Below are positions 24,548-32,340 of a stretch of 64,000 nt of DNA, one piece after another. The DNA lies in NCBI GenBank assembly GCA_963805495.1, contig CAWDUQ010000001.1, positions 124,001-188,000 of the forward strand, read 5' to 3'. The notes beneath the pieces are model-generated. The model was not told where the DNA came from, ran no database searches, and was given only the letters and a program-made list of their open reading frames with translations. Both the position numbers and the translations under genes were made by a program. Every line of letters starts with the position of its first letter. Position 1 is the first letter of the stretch. Source of the DNA: DAHUXD01 sp963805495 (GTDB lineage: Bacteria > Acidobacteriota > Thermoanaerobaculia > UBA5066 > Gp7-AA6).

Positions 24548-24767
24548 GCCGCTTGAGAGCCTTCACGAACTGCTCAAAATCGAGATTCGGCTCCCGCTTG
24601 CGCTTCTCGAACGCCTCCAGGTCCTCGACATCCTCGGCCAGTGACAGTTTCACGGCGTCGTTGACCATGTCGGATATCGACTTGTCGGACGTCGCAGCCT
24701 TGAGCCGCAGGGCCCGGTGGATCTCCGGTTCGAAGTACACGGTGGCTCGCTTAGCGTCGCTACTCAT
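24534..24767 (-). CDS. RelB/CopG-like antitoxin
   Basis: 77 residues from the second ATG (24767), chosen because the first (24776) lies within the probable -10 hexamer. Ribbon-helix-helix start (RATVYFEPEIHRALRLKAATSDKSISDMVNDAVK), acidic toxin-binding tail (EDVEDLEAFEKRKREPNLDFEQF). Represses its own promoter by family. Confidence 0.85.
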   Translation of the reverse strand: MSSDAKRATVYFEPEIHRALRLKAATSDKSISDMVNDAVKLSLAEDVEDLEAFEKRKREPNLDFEQFVKALKRRGKL

Positions 24768-24774
24768 GAACGAC

Positions 24775-24803
24775 ATGTTAGCGCTTTGACGTTAAGACGT
24801 CAA
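24775..24803 (-). promoter_or_regulatory. relBE promoter and operator
   Basis: Minus strand: -35 TTGACG (24798-24803), 17-bp spacer, -10 TAACAT (24775-24780). The palindrome TTGACGT-CTTA-ACGTCAA (24786-24803) covers the -35. Transcription would start at or near the ATG at 24767, giving a leaderless message. Confidence 0.65.
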
Positions 24804-24816
24804 GCTGCCCAGAGCC

Positions 24817-24892
24817 GCCTAACGGGTGGCGGGTCAGCGGCGAGGCCCGACGCGAAGCGGAGGGCCGAGTCCGCTGCACCCGCGGGTTAGGC
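24817..24892 (-). repeat. attC, 76 bp, apical stem GCCC/GGGC
   Basis: Closes the first thioesterase cassette. Confidence 0.95.
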
Positions 24893-24944
24893 GGCCTATC
24901 AATGCGTGTACCAGAGGGAGCGATTCGCATCTCGTTCAGGCAGT

Positions 24945-25361
24945 TCATTTTTCGAAGAAAAGCGCAATGGTGTCGGCCGGCCAGTCCATCGCCCGATTCG
25001 TCCCCTTGTCCACGCATGCCACGATCATGAGGCAGCGCGAAACGCTCTTGCCAGCCTCATCGACCATAGTGCACTCGATGTGCGCATCGGGTCCACGGAA
25101 CTCGCGCACGAACGACGTGATCGTAATCTTCTGGTCTCCGACGGCAGGCTGTACAAAGTCGACTTCCATCCTTCGGACCCAGGCCATGAACGGCAGCTTC
25201 GCAAGGGTCTTCAAATCCCAGCCGCAATACTCACGTAGGCCGTTCATCCGATGATCAACGTAGTAGCCCGAATAGACCGCAGTACGGAGATGATTGTAAG
25301 GATCGAGCTCGGAGAACTTGATCCTGTGCGTGCTCTTGAAGACTACTGGTGTCTTCGGCAT
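24945..25361 (-). CDS. Hotdog-fold acyl-CoA thioesterase, copy 1
   Basis: 138 residues: HRIKFSELDPYNHLRTAVYSGYYVDHRMNGL carries the 4HBT active-site D-P-x-x-H; DFVQPAVGDQKITITSFVREF and the C-terminus FEK complete the fold. Presumed cytosolic thioesterase of unknown acyl substrate. The protein is identical to copy 2 at 27452-27868. The 125 bp between start and attC hold no recognised gene. Confidence 0.85.
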   Translation of the reverse strand: MPKTPVVFKSTHRIKFSELDPYNHLRTAVYSGYYVDHRMNGLREYCGWDLKTLAKLPFMAWVRRMEVDFVQPAVGDQKITITSFVREFRGPDAHIECTMVDEAGKSVSRCLMIVACVDKGTNRAMDWPADTIALFFEK

Positions 25362-25487
25362 TCGGTTCCTTTATGTCTCGCGGCAGCCGCTGCTGGTGGG
25401 GCGACGCGCTACGAGCCCCGCACGCCGCTGGCTGGCATTAGCCAGACCTGCAAGGACGCGCCGAGCAGCCACCTTGGTGATCTGGCC

Positions 25488-25563
25488 GCCTAACGGGTGG
25501 CGGGTCAGCGGCGAGCGCCGTAGCGAAGCGTAGGCGCGAGTCCGCTGCACCCGCGGGTTAGGC
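25488..25563 (-). repeat. attC, 76 bp, apical stem CGCC/GGCG
   Basis: Closes the first MazEF cassette. Confidence 0.96.
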
Positions 25564-25573
25564 GGCCCTTGCA

Positions 25574-25909
25574 TCAAGGCTCTAGAAGCGCGCCGAGCTT
25601 GCCAAGGACTTCATCCTTCGCGTCGGCAGGAAGGCGGCCTGCAAACTCCGCCTCTCGCGCGCGCCAATCCAAGCTCTTGACCTGATCAGCAAGAACGACC
25701 CCACCAACCGAAAGACCCTCCGGTACCGAAACTTCAAAGGGATAACCCTTCACTTGACTCGTGATCGGACAGAACAGGCCGAGACCGACCTTTCCGTTGT
25801 ACGACTTGGGCGATACGACAACGGCCGGTCTGCGCCCCGCCTGCTCGTGGCCAGCTTGAGGATTCAGGCTGATCCAAACGATGTCGCCGCGCTCGGGCAC
25901 GTACGGCAT
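25574..25909 (-). CDS. MazF/PemK-family toxin, copy 1
   Basis: 111 residues: YVPERGDIVWISLNPQAGHEQAGRRPAVVVSPKSYN (MazF start with PxxGxEQxGxRPxxV), LGLFCPITSQVKGYPFEV, VLADQVKSLDWRAR. Sequence-specific mRNA interferase by family. Lies 6 bp behind mazE. Identical to the copy at 46040-46375. Confidence 0.93.
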   Translation of the reverse strand: MPYVPERGDIVWISLNPQAGHEQAGRRPAVVVSPKSYNGKVGLGLFCPITSQVKGYPFEVSVPEGLSVGGVVLADQVKSLDWRAREAEFAGRLPADAKDEVLGKLGALLEP

Positions 25910-25915
25910 CTGTGC

Positions 25916-26155
25916 TTACCAGGACTCCCGGCCAACCGGCTGCCCAGAGTCCGCCTCGGCATGCCGGTTCCGCATCGTCACCTTGGAAACGAGCGTTCGC
26001 AGCTCCCACCGCGGTCGAACTGCTGAGAATCGCAGACTCCCCTTCTCCAGAGACACCTCGACCTCCGTTGCCAGTTTCAAACCTGCACCCTCCGCGAAGG
26101 GCTTGGGAATTCGCACCGCGAGACTGTTTCCCCACTTCTGGACCTTCGTCCTCAT
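25916..26155 (-). CDS. MazE/AbrB-type antitoxin, copy 1
   Basis: 79 residues; the swapped-hairpin AbrB DNA-binding fold is shown by TKVQKWGNSLAVRIPKPFAEGAGL. The toxin-binding tail is longer and more basic than usual. A strong GGAGGT lies 3 bases before the ATG. Confidence 0.9.
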   Translation of the reverse strand: MRTKVQKWGNSLAVRIPKPFAEGAGLKLATEVEVSLEKGSLRFSAVRPRWELRTLVSKVTMRNRHAEADSGQPVGRESW

Positions 26156-26216
26156 GACACCTCCGTATCTACAATGAGTCTACCATGAAGCAAGAGCCGC
26201 AGGGTTACTTCGGGCC

Positions 26217-26292
26217 GCCTAACGGGTGGCGGGTCAGCGGCGAGCTCCGAGGCGAAGCCGAGGAGCGAGTCCGCTGCACCCGCGGGTTAGGC
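26217..26292 (-). repeat. attC, 76 bp, apical stem CTCC/GGAG
   Basis: Closes the 26302-26751 cassette. Confidence 0.96.
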
Positions 26293-26301
26293 GGCCGACC
26301 C

Positions 26302-26751
26302 TCACAAAACGTCATACGCCCACTTGAACGCTAGCCAACTCACCGCGAGCGCCGCGACAACGAAGTAGAACCGAAAGGCAACGTACCAGGCATAGAACGC
26401 CGCTGAGAACGGCGACATGAGCACCGCCGATGCTGGAAGACCACCGCCGACGACGAGGGTGATAGTCCCCAGAGTGACGAACGCTATGATCGAGAAGCCC
26501 AAAAAAAGAAAAGCCGCTGGGACATTCATCCAGCCTCTAGCGTCTGTGATGAATCGGCGGCACGCCAAGGAGGCTAGGAACAAGGCGAACGTGAGATGGG
26601 CGCCGATGATCAGCCAGTAAAACAGGGACTCCTGGCTCCAACTTGTCGCACCCAGCGCAACCAGCCACACGAAAGATAGCCCGATGGATACCAGGAGGGC
26701 CTTCAGCGTGGAGGTGAGGCCCGAGGAAGCAGCGAACGCACGCGCGGACAT
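26302..26751 (-). CDS. Four-helix membrane protein, unknown
   Basis: 149 residues; hydrophobic helices at about residues 15-36, 42-64, 78-104 and 115-142. A conserved-looking NVPAAFLFLGFSIIAF loop-helix and C-terminal WLAFKWAYDVL. No family recognised; fills one cassette. Confidence 0.65.
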   Translation of the reverse strand: MSARAFAASSGLTSTLKALLVSIGLSFVWLVALGATSWSQESLFYWLIIGAHLTFALFLASLACRRFITDARGWMNVPAAFLFLGFSIIAFVTLGTITLVVGGGLPASAVLMSPFSAAFYAWYVAFRFYFVVAALAVSWLAFKWAYDVL

Positions 26752-26765
26752 CAGCTCTTGGGGCC

Positions 26766-26841
26766 GCCTAACGGGCGGCGGGTCAGCGGCGAGCGCCGTA
26801 GCGAAGCGTAGGCGCGAGTCCGCTGCACCCGCGGGTTAGGC
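26766..26841 (-). repeat. attC, 76 bp, apical stem CGCC/GGCG
   Basis: Closes the 26836-27309 cassette and supplies its stop. Confidence 0.96.
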
Positions 26842-27309
26842 GGCCGACGCACGCTGCCCCCTTCTAATCATCGGGAAAAGTCGAGCGAAGACTACGAACC
26901 ACAGGATAGGGCCGATGACCATGTAGGACCAGAACAGCAGCACGCCAATGACATCAACCTCGGGCACCAACGACCCGATTGCCATGGGAACTAGCCAACC
27001 CAGCCCGTAGCTCAGACCTGCCAAGGTACCTACCCATGCACGCTCCCGCCAGCTTCTTGGCCTCAACACGCTCTCAGCGGCCACGAAACCGATTCCTGCC
27101 GAAATGACTGAAACCCCGACGATGATCCAAAGGCCGAAGTAGAACCAACCCCAGAGATCGGCATCCAGGTCAATCGCCAGTTTGCCCGCGTGCGCCTCGA
27201 AAAGGCGGTAGAGCACCAACGAAAGCCCGAAGCCCAGTTCGAACAGGATGATCCCGACCAGGCATTCACGAATACGAAGCGCCGCACCCAACCGTCGCGT
27301 TGTCACCAT
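26836..27309 (-). CDS. Multi-pass membrane protein, unknown
   Basis: 157 residues with four hydrophobic helices (about residues 14-36, 52-76, 95-117, 122-147). It has a cytosolic basic C-terminus ending SAA on the attC TAA. No family recognised. Confidence 0.65.
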   Translation of the reverse strand: MVTTRRLGAALRIRECLVGIILFELGFGLSLVLYRLFEAHAGKLAIDLDADLWGWFYFGLWIIVGVSVISAGIGFVAAESVLRPRSWRERAWVGTLAGLSYGLGWLVPMAIGSLVPEVDVIGVLLFWSYMVIGPILWFVVFARLFPMIRRGQRASAA

Positions 27310-27323
27310 GACTACTTCGGCCC

Positions 27324-27399
27324 GCCTAACGGGTGGCGGGTCAGCGGCGAGCTCCGAGGCGAAGCCGAGGAGCGAGTCCGCTGCACCCGCGGGTTAGGC
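27324..27399 (-). repeat. attC, 76 bp, apical stem CTCC/GGAG
   Basis: Closes the second thioesterase cassette. Its loop differs from that of copy 1 (GCCC/GGGC) although the genes are almost identical. Confidence 0.96.
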
Positions 27400-27451
27400 G
27401 GCCTATCAATGCGTGTACCAGCGGGAGCGATTCGCATCTCGTTCAGGCAGT

Positions 27452-27868
27452 TCATTTTTCGAAGAAAAGCGCAATGGTGTCGGCCGGCCAGTCCATCGCC
27501 CGATTCGTCCCCTTGTCCACGCATGCCACGATCATGAGGCAGCGCGAAACGCTCTTGCCAGCCTCATCGACCATAGTGCACTCGATGTGCGCATCGGGTC
27601 CACGGAACTCGCGCACGAACGACGTGATCGTAATCTTCTGGTCTCCGACGGCAGGCTGTACAAAGTCGACTTCCATCCTTCGGACCCAGGCCATGAACGG
27701 CAGCTTCGCAAGGGTCTTCAAATCCCAGCCGCAATACTCACGTAGGCCGTTCATCCGATGATCAACGTAGTAGCCCGAATAGACCGCAGTACGGAGATGA
27801 TTGTAAGGATCGAGCTCGGAGAACTTGATCCTGTGCGTGCTCTTGAAGACTACCGGTGTCTTCGGCAT
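27452..27868 (-). CDS. Hotdog-fold acyl-CoA thioesterase, copy 2
   Basis: Same 138-residue protein as 24945-25361; the cassettes differ by isolated substitutions (for example AGAGGGAG versus AGCGGGAG near 27420, ACTACTGG versus ACTACCGG near 27850). The catalytic D-P-x-x-H is kept. A recent duplicate. Confidence 0.85.
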   Translation of the reverse strand: MPKTPVVFKSTHRIKFSELDPYNHLRTAVYSGYYVDHRMNGLREYCGWDLKTLAKLPFMAWVRRMEVDFVQPAVGDQKITITSFVREFRGPDAHIECTMVDEAGKSVSRCLMIVACVDKGTNRAMDWPADTIALFFEK

Positions 27869-27994
27869 TCGGTTCCTTTATGTCTCGCGGCAGCCGCTGC
27901 TGGTGGGGCGACGCGCTACGAGCCCCGCACGCCGCTGGCTGGCATTAGCCAGACCTGCAAGGACGCGCCGAGCAGCCACCTTGGTGATCTGGCC

Positions 27995-28070
27995 GCCTAA
28001 CGGGCAGCGCGTCAGCGGCGAGTGAGGAGGCGAAGCCGACGAGCGAGTCCGCTGCACGCGCGTGTTAGGC
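27995..28070 (-). repeat. attC, 76 bp, arm variant GCAGCGCGTC/GCACGCGCGTG
   Basis: Both arms changed together (GGGTC to GCGTC, GCACCC to GCACGC), preserving pairing. Supplies the stop of the 28065-28481 gene. Confidence 0.95.
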
Positions 28071-28481
28071 GCCTTCAAGTGAATTCTCCTGCCTCGTCCA
28101 GAGCAGGCCACCTAGAACCAGAAGAACTGTTGCCGCGGCGAGACCGAATGTGCCCACAAACAAGCCGACGAATCGGAGGAGCAGGGCCGTGTCAGCTGCG
28201 GGGATGAGCGCGCATGCCAGGACGATCCGCCTGGCTCCCGACACCCTGCAGGCCAGGATGACCACGAGGGCGAGGATGACGAGGTGCACCGAAAACATGA
28301 GCCATAGCGCCCTCACAGCTGCGATCAGGGAAGGATTGAGTCCACTCGCCAGGATGGTGCTGGAGACCGAGGGGTAGCCGGCGGCGTGGAAGGCGGCCGT
28401 GGCGACGAGGAGAATGCCTGCTCCGATGATGAGCCAGCGACTCACTCGGATCGGCTCAGCCACGGCCGCACCATCCGTCAA
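28065..28481 (-). CDS. Membrane protein, unknown
   Basis: 138 residues, four helices: WLIIGAGILLVATAAFHAAG, then about residues 52-77, 80-100 and 103-128. GYPSVSSTI follows the first helix. Ends EGA on the attC TAA. No family recognised. Confidence 0.65.
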   Translation of the reverse strand: MTDGAAVAEPIRVSRWLIIGAGILLVATAAFHAAGYPSVSSTILASGLNPSLIAAVRALWLMFSVHLVILALVVILACRVSGARRIVLACALIPAADTALLLRFVGLFVGTFGLAAATVLLVLGGLLWTRQENSLEGA

Positions 28482-28503
28482 GTCGCGTGTGTGTTCTCCG
28501 GGC

Positions 28504-28579
28504 GCCTAACGGGTGGCGGGTCAGCGGCGAGCGCCGTAGCGAAGCGTAGGCGCGAGTCCGCTGCACCCGCGGGTTAGGC
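28504..28579 (-). repeat. attC, 76 bp, apical stem CGCC/GGCG
   Basis: Closes a family I variant cassette (28580-28793). Confidence 0.96.
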
Positions 28580-28625
28580 GACGCTTGCTCGCCACTGCGC
28601 CACGCTGCGGTCACCCGCTTTAGCT

Positions 28626-28781
28626 CTACGCCCACGGACTTGATTCTCCGGGTGCCACCACTGCCTCTAGCCCTGACGTCAGACGCCCTGCAACCCACGA
28701 CCCGCGGCTATCGTTGACGGGCCAGGCCAATCGCCACGCTGGAAAAGCCCCGGGCAGGAAGGCGGAACTCGGGGACCTCAT
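28626..28781 (-). CDS. Family I small protein, divergent subfamily, copy 1
   Basis: 51 codons: MRSPSSAFLPGAFPAW at the start, VNDSRGSWVAG in the middle and VVAPGESSPWA at the stop. It aligns with the main family I protein (29397-29546) over its whole length while the DNA is well diverged. Synonymous changes are seen in VVA (GTC to GTG, GCT to GCA). GTGAG precedes the ATG. Identical to the copy at 59570-59725. Function unknown. Confidence 0.5.
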   Translation of the reverse strand: MRSPSSAFLPGAFPAWRLAWPVNDSRGSWVAGRLTSGLEAVVAPGESSPWA

Positions 28782-28793
28782 TCGTCTCACGTC

Positions 28794-28911
28794 GCCTAAC
28801 GGGTGGCGCATAAGCTGCGGGCGCCCGACCGCCATCAGATCCCTGAACACACCACGAGTTTCCCTTGCGACGGAGTGCAGGGCGACCGTCAGCTTCATGC
28901 GCGTGTTAGGC
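28794..28911 (-). repeat. attC, 118-bp class, CAT/ATG arm variant
   Basis: Arms GGCGCATAAGCTG and CAGCTTCATGCGC. Closes family II copy 1. Confidence 0.94.
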
Positions 28912-29274
28912 GCCCCTTCCCTTAAGGGCTTACACGCCACGCGACACCTCGCTCACCTCAGACCACGACCACGGGATGCGCCGGCTGGCGCGCGCCTCGG
29001 ATTGTCCTCCCTCTCGCCACTCGCGCGCCAGAGCGGCGCCGATTAGGACGGGGGGCGGGCCGACAGATAAGCCGTCAGCTGCCACGTTCCCAGAAAATGC
29101 CATGCTGCGCCCCGCTCCTGGCGCCGAGGTAGTCGGCCCGCATCCCGGAGGCGGACGGCGCGCAGAACTTTTACCGATTACGCCAGACTCTCCCCTCCGG
29201 ACACAATCGCAAGCCTCGCGATCGTCGACGCGACTATTCAGCCCGCGCGCCGGCCGCCGTCTTGAGTCCGAAGC
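28912..29274 (-). repeat. Family II cassette body, copy 1 (363 bp)
   Basis: Repeated 363-bp element with no recognised gene. Minus-strand frame ending SEVSRGV-TAA is open throughout but lacks a start codon. Both inverted repeats (CTGGCGCGCG/CGCGCGCCAG and GCGGGCCGAC/GTCGGCCCGC) are present. Here the short minus-strand overlap continues LKG after the stop region (GGGCTTACAC instead of GGGTTTACAC). Confidence 0.8.
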
Positions 29275-29350
29275 GCCTAACGGGCGGCGGGTCAGCGGCG
29301 AGTGACGAGCCGAAGGCGAGGAACGAGTCCGCTGCACCCGCGGGTTAGGC
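29275..29350 (-). repeat. attC, 76 bp, loop GAGTGACGAGCCGAAGGCG
   Basis: Closes family I copy 1. Confidence 0.96.
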
Positions 29351-29396
29351 GGCGCTTCACAGCCACCGTGACCTGCAGCCGAAAGCCTTTCGAGGC

Positions 29397-29546
29397 TTAC
29401 GCCCATAGCGGTGCTTCTCCGGGAGCCACGACAGCCCCATAGATAGAGACACCGGAACTCGTACGTTCGCAACTATCGTTGTCGACCCGAGCGCCCCGCC
29501 ACGCTGGAAAAGCCCTGGGCAGGAGGGCGTGACTCGGGGCCCTCAT
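29397..29546 (-). CDS. Family I small protein, copy 1
   Basis: 49 residues, cytosolic by composition: MRAPSHALLPRAFPAW, GARVDNDSCER, then VSIYGAVVAPGEAPLWA. The ATG lies 15 bp inside the attC with GGAG two to three bases upstream, the normal position of a cassette gene. A CCGAAAG-C-CTTTCGG palindrome lies between the stop and the next attC. Across copies the start is invariant, the stop stays in place but changes codon, and length varies by whole codons. No family recognised. Confidence 0.55.
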   Translation of the reverse strand: MRAPSHALLPRAFPAWRGARVDNDSCERTSSGVSIYGAVVAPGEAPLWA

Positions 29547-29561
29547 TTCTCCGGAACGCCC

Positions 29562-29679
29562 GCCTAACGGGTGGCGCATAAGCTGCGGGCGCCCGGAAGT
29601 GACCAGATCCCTGGCCTCGCCACGAGCTTCCCTTCCGACGGAGTGCATGGCGACCGTCAGCTTCATGCGCGGGTTAGGC
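29562..29679 (-). repeat. attC, 118-bp class, CAT/ATG arm variant
   Basis: Loop reads GGAAGTGACCAGATCCC; closes family II copy 2. Confidence 0.94.
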
Positions 29680-30042
29680 GCCCCTTCCCTTGAGGGTTTA
29701 CACGCCAAGCGACACCTCGCTCACACCAGACCTTGACCACGGGATGCGCCGGCTGGCGCGCGCTACGGATTGTCCTCCCTCTCGCCACTCGCGCGCCAGA
29801 GCGGCGCGGATCAAGCCGGGGGGCGGGCCGACAGATAAGTCGTCTGCTGCCACGCCTCCAGAACTTGCCACCCTTCGCCCCGCTCCTGGAGCCGAGATAG
29901 TCGGCCCGCATCCCGGAGGCGGACGGCGCGCAGAACTTCTACCGATTACGCCAGCCTCTCCCCTCCGGACACAATCGCGAGCCTCGTGATCGTGGACGCG
30001 ACTATTCAGCCCGCGCGCCGGCCGCCGTCTTGAGTCCGAAGC
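29680..30042 (-). repeat. Family II cassette body, copy 2 (363 bp)
   Basis: Reference copy for the inverted repeats: IR1 at 29753-29762 and 29790-29799 (27-bp loop), IR2 at 29823-29832 and 29900-29909 (67-bp loop). IR1 extends outward by six more pairs (GCGCCG/CGGCGC) past a small bulge. The IR2 loop is the most variable part between copies. Confidence 0.8.
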
Positions 30043-30118
30043 GCCTAACGGGTGGCGGGTCAGCGGCGAGCTCCGAGGCGAAGCCGAGGAGCGAGTCCGC
30101 TGCACCCGCGGGTTAGGC
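30043..30118 (-). repeat. attC, 76 bp, apical stem CTCC/GGAG
   Basis: Closes family I copy 2. Confidence 0.96.
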
Positions 30119-30164
30119 GGCGCTTCACCACCAAGATGCTGAGCCACCGACCGGCTTTCAGCGC

Positions 30165-30317
30165 CTATGCCCACGGCCAACCTTCTTTGTGAGCCACGAC
30201 AGCCTCATGAATAGAGACACCGCAACTCGCTTCGCGTTCAGAACTATCGTTGTCGACCCGAACGCCTCGCCACTCTGGAAAAGCCCTGGGAAGGAGGGCG
30301 TGGCTCGGGGACCCCAT
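30165..30317 (-). CDS. Family I small protein, copy 2
   Basis: 50 residues; starts MGSPSHALLPRAFPEW, and the C-terminus has drifted (VSIHEAVVAHKEGWPWA) but keeps length and stop (TAG). Confidence 0.5.
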   Translation of the reverse strand: MGSPSHALLPRAFPEWRGVRVDNDSSEREASCGVSIHEAVVAHKEGWPWA

Positions 30318-30332
30318 TTCTCCGGAACGCCC

Positions 30333-30408
30333 GCCTAACGGGTGGCGGGTCAGCGGCGAGCGCCGTAGCGAAGCGTAGGCGCGAGTCCGCTGCACCCGCG
30401 GGTTAGGC
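30333..30408 (-). repeat. attC, 76 bp, apical stem CGCC/GGCG
   Basis: Closes family I copy 3; two family I cassettes stand in direct tandem here. Confidence 0.96.
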
Positions 30409-30454
30409 GGCGCTTCACAGCCACGATGGCCGGACGCCAAACGCCTTTCGGAAC

Positions 30455-30607
30455 CTATGCCCACGACAGTGCTTCCCCGGGAGCCACGACAGCCCCAAGC
30501 ATGGAGACACCGCAACTCGACCCGCGTTCGCAACTATCGTTGTCGACCCGAGCGCCTTGCCACCTTGGAGAAGCCCTGGGCAGGAGGGCGTGACTCGGGG
30601 ACCCCAT
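30455..30607 (-). CDS. Family I small protein, copy 3
   Basis: 50 residues; MGSPSHALLPRASPRW, GARVDNDSCERGSSCGVSM, end APGEALSWA (TAG). Confidence 0.52.
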   Translation of the reverse strand: MGSPSHALLPRASPRWQGARVDNDSCERGSSCGVSMLGAVVAPGEALSWA

Positions 30608-30622
30608 TTCTCCGGAACGCCC

Positions 30623-30740
30623 GCCTAACGGGTGGCGGGTCAGCTGCGGGCGCCCCGCAGAGATGAAACCCCTAGCCTCGCGACAACTTCCCTTGCGCGG
30701 CAATGCCAGGGCGACCGTCAGCTGCACCCGCGGGTTAGGC
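30623..30740 (-). repeat. attC, 118-bp class
   Basis: Loop GCCCCGCAGAGATGAAACC; closes family II copy 3. Confidence 0.95.
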
Positions 30741-31103
30741 GCCCCTTCCCTGTCGGGTTTACACGCCACGCGACACCTCGCTCGCACCAGGCCTCGACCA
30801 CGGGATGTGCCGGCTGGCGCGCGCTACGGATTGTCCTCCCTCTCGCCACTCGCGCGCCAGAGCGGCGCCGATTAAGACGGGGGGCGGGCCGACAGATAAG
30901 CCGTCTGCTGCCACGCCTCCAGAAAATGCCACGCTGCGCCCCGCTCCTGGAGCCGAAATAGTCGGCCCGCATCCCGCAGGCGGACGGCGCGCAGAACTTG
31001 TACCGATTACGCCAACCTTTCCCCTCCGGACACAATCGCGAGCTTCGCGATCGTTGACGCAACTATCCAGCCCGCGCGCCGGCCGCCGTCTTGAGTCCGA
31101 AGC
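30741..31103 (-). repeat. Family II cassette body, copy 3 (363 bp)
   Basis: Same arms; IR2 loop contains AGATAAGCCGTCTGCTGCC. CGGGATGTGCCGGC replaces CGGGATGCGCCGGC just outside IR1. Confidence 0.8.
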
Positions 31104-31179
31104 GCCTAACGGGTGGCGGGTCAGCGGCGAGCGCCGTAGCGAAGCGTAGGCGCGAGTCCGCTGCACCCGCGGGTTAGGC
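31104..31179 (-). repeat. attC, 76 bp, apical stem CGCC/GGCG
   Basis: Closes family I copy 4. Confidence 0.96.
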
Positions 31180-31225
31180 GGCGCTTCACCGCCACGATGA
31201 CCTGCCGCCAACGACTTCCTCAGCC

Positions 31226-31375
31226 TTACGCCCACGACAGCAATTCTCCGGGTGCCACGATCGCCCCATGAATAGCGACGCTGCGCGGATCGCGTTCGCA
31301 ACTATCGTTGTCGACCCCTGCGCCTCGCCACCATGGAAAGGCCCTGGGCAGGAAGACGAGACTCGGGGCCCTCAT
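31226..31375 (-). CDS. Family I small protein, copy 4
   Basis: 49 residues, one codon shorter in the middle (CERDPRSVAIHG); end APGELLSWA with a TAA stop. Confidence 0.52.
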   Translation of the reverse strand: MRAPSLVFLPRAFPWWRGAGVDNDSCERDPRSVAIHGAIVAPGELLSWA

Positions 31376-31390
31376 TTCTCCGGCACGCCC

Positions 31391-31466
31391 GCCTAACGGG
31401 TGGCGGGTCAGCGGCGAGCGCCGTAGCGAAGCGTAGGCGCGAGTCCGCTGCACCCGCGGGTTGGGC
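31391..31466 (-). repeat. attC, 76 bp, right box GTTGGGC
   Basis: One core substitution (A to G). Closes the 31470 lipoprotein cassette. Confidence 0.94.
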
Positions 31467-31469
31467 GGC

Positions 31470-31949
31470 CTACTGTTTTGCACTGGCGCCTTCATCGGGC
31501 CATAACTTAAAGGCAAATACGTCATCGCAACGCGCTGTGCTACAACCTCGCCCTGACGCAGCAAGGCCATGCGCGAAAGCCACGCCATCCATCTTGCGAA
31601 TCGCTACCCGCTCCCAGCCTTCCTCAGGATACGCAATGGTGAGGACGAGGCTCTCACCCGCGGCAAGCGGTCTCGGCGTTTGACCGACGGGCCACAGCTG
31701 CCGGAAGCCCGGTGGCAGAACCCCGTAGTCAATCTTGCTGACGTCTTGCGGCGTTGAACTATCAATCGCCCAGAGGACGTCGTTGCCCGGGCCGGGTGGC
31801 GCGACTCGCGTGGGCTTCCCCGCGACTTCGAGACGGAGAATGGCGAATGGCTTCGCCGGGGCCACGAGGTGGGGAACTGGTGTCTCGTCGCTGTGACATC
31901 CAGACGCGAGAACGCTGACAGTCGCTGTCGCGACGAGTACCGATAGCAA
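31470..31949 (-). CDS. Probable lipoprotein, unknown
   Basis: 159 residues from TTG at 31949. Lipoprotein signal LLSVLVATATVSVLASGCHS with lipobox LASGC; the mature part has VLWAIDSSTPQDVSKIDYG and SLVLTIAYPEEGWERVA. The frame is open without a break back into the attC frame (PNPRVQRTR...HPLGG); an in-frame attC GTG at 32021 is the alternative start. No SD sequence is convincing. Function unknown. Confidence 0.6.
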   Translation of the reverse strand: MLSVLVATATVSVLASGCHSDETPVPHLVAPAKPFAILRLEVAGKPTRVAPPGPGNDVLWAIDSSTPQDVSKIDYGVLPPGFRQLWPVGQTPRPLAAGESLVLTIAYPEEGWERVAIRKMDGVAFAHGLAASGRGCSTARCDDVFAFKLWPDEGASAKQ

Positions 31950-31958
31950 CTTCGAGCC

Positions 31959-32034
31959 GCCTAACGGGTGGCGGGTCAGCGGCGAGCGCCGTAGCGAAGC
32001 GTAGGCGCGAGTCCGCTGCACCCGCGGGTTAGGC
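31959..32034 (-). repeat. attC, 76 bp, apical stem CGCC/GGCG
   Basis: Closes family I copy 5 and possibly encodes the N-terminus of the 31470 lipoprotein. Confidence 0.96.
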
Positions 32035-32080
32035 GGCGCTTCACAGCCACGGTGACCTGCAGCCGAAAGCCCTTCGAAAC

Positions 32081-32233
32081 CTACGCCCATGACGGCGCTT
32101 CTCCGGGAGCCACGACAGCCCCATACATAGAGACACCGCAACTCGCCCCGGGTCCAGAACTATCGTTGTCGACCCGAGCGCCTCGCCACTCTGGAAAAGC
32201 CCTGGGCAGGAGGACGTGACTCGGGGACCCCAT
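32081..32233 (-). CDS. Family I small protein, copy 5
   Basis: 50 residues; MGSPSHVLLPRAFPEW, VDNDSSGPGASCGVSMYG, end APGEAPSWA (TAG). GGGGAA precedes the ATG. Confidence 0.53.
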   Translation of the reverse strand: MGSPSHVLLPRAFPEWRGARVDNDSSGPGASCGVSMYGAVVAPGEAPSWA

Positions 32234-32248
32234 TTCCCCGGGACGCCC

Positions 32249-32324
32249 GCCTAACGGGTGGCGGGTCAGCGGCGAGCTCCGAGGCGAAGCCGAGGAGCGA
32301 GTCCGCTGCACCCGCGGGTTAGGC
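32249..32324 (-). repeat. attC, 76 bp, apical stem CTCC/GGAG
   Basis: Closes the 32341-32634 cassette. Confidence 0.96.
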
Positions 32325-32340
32325 GGCTGTTGATCGAGAT

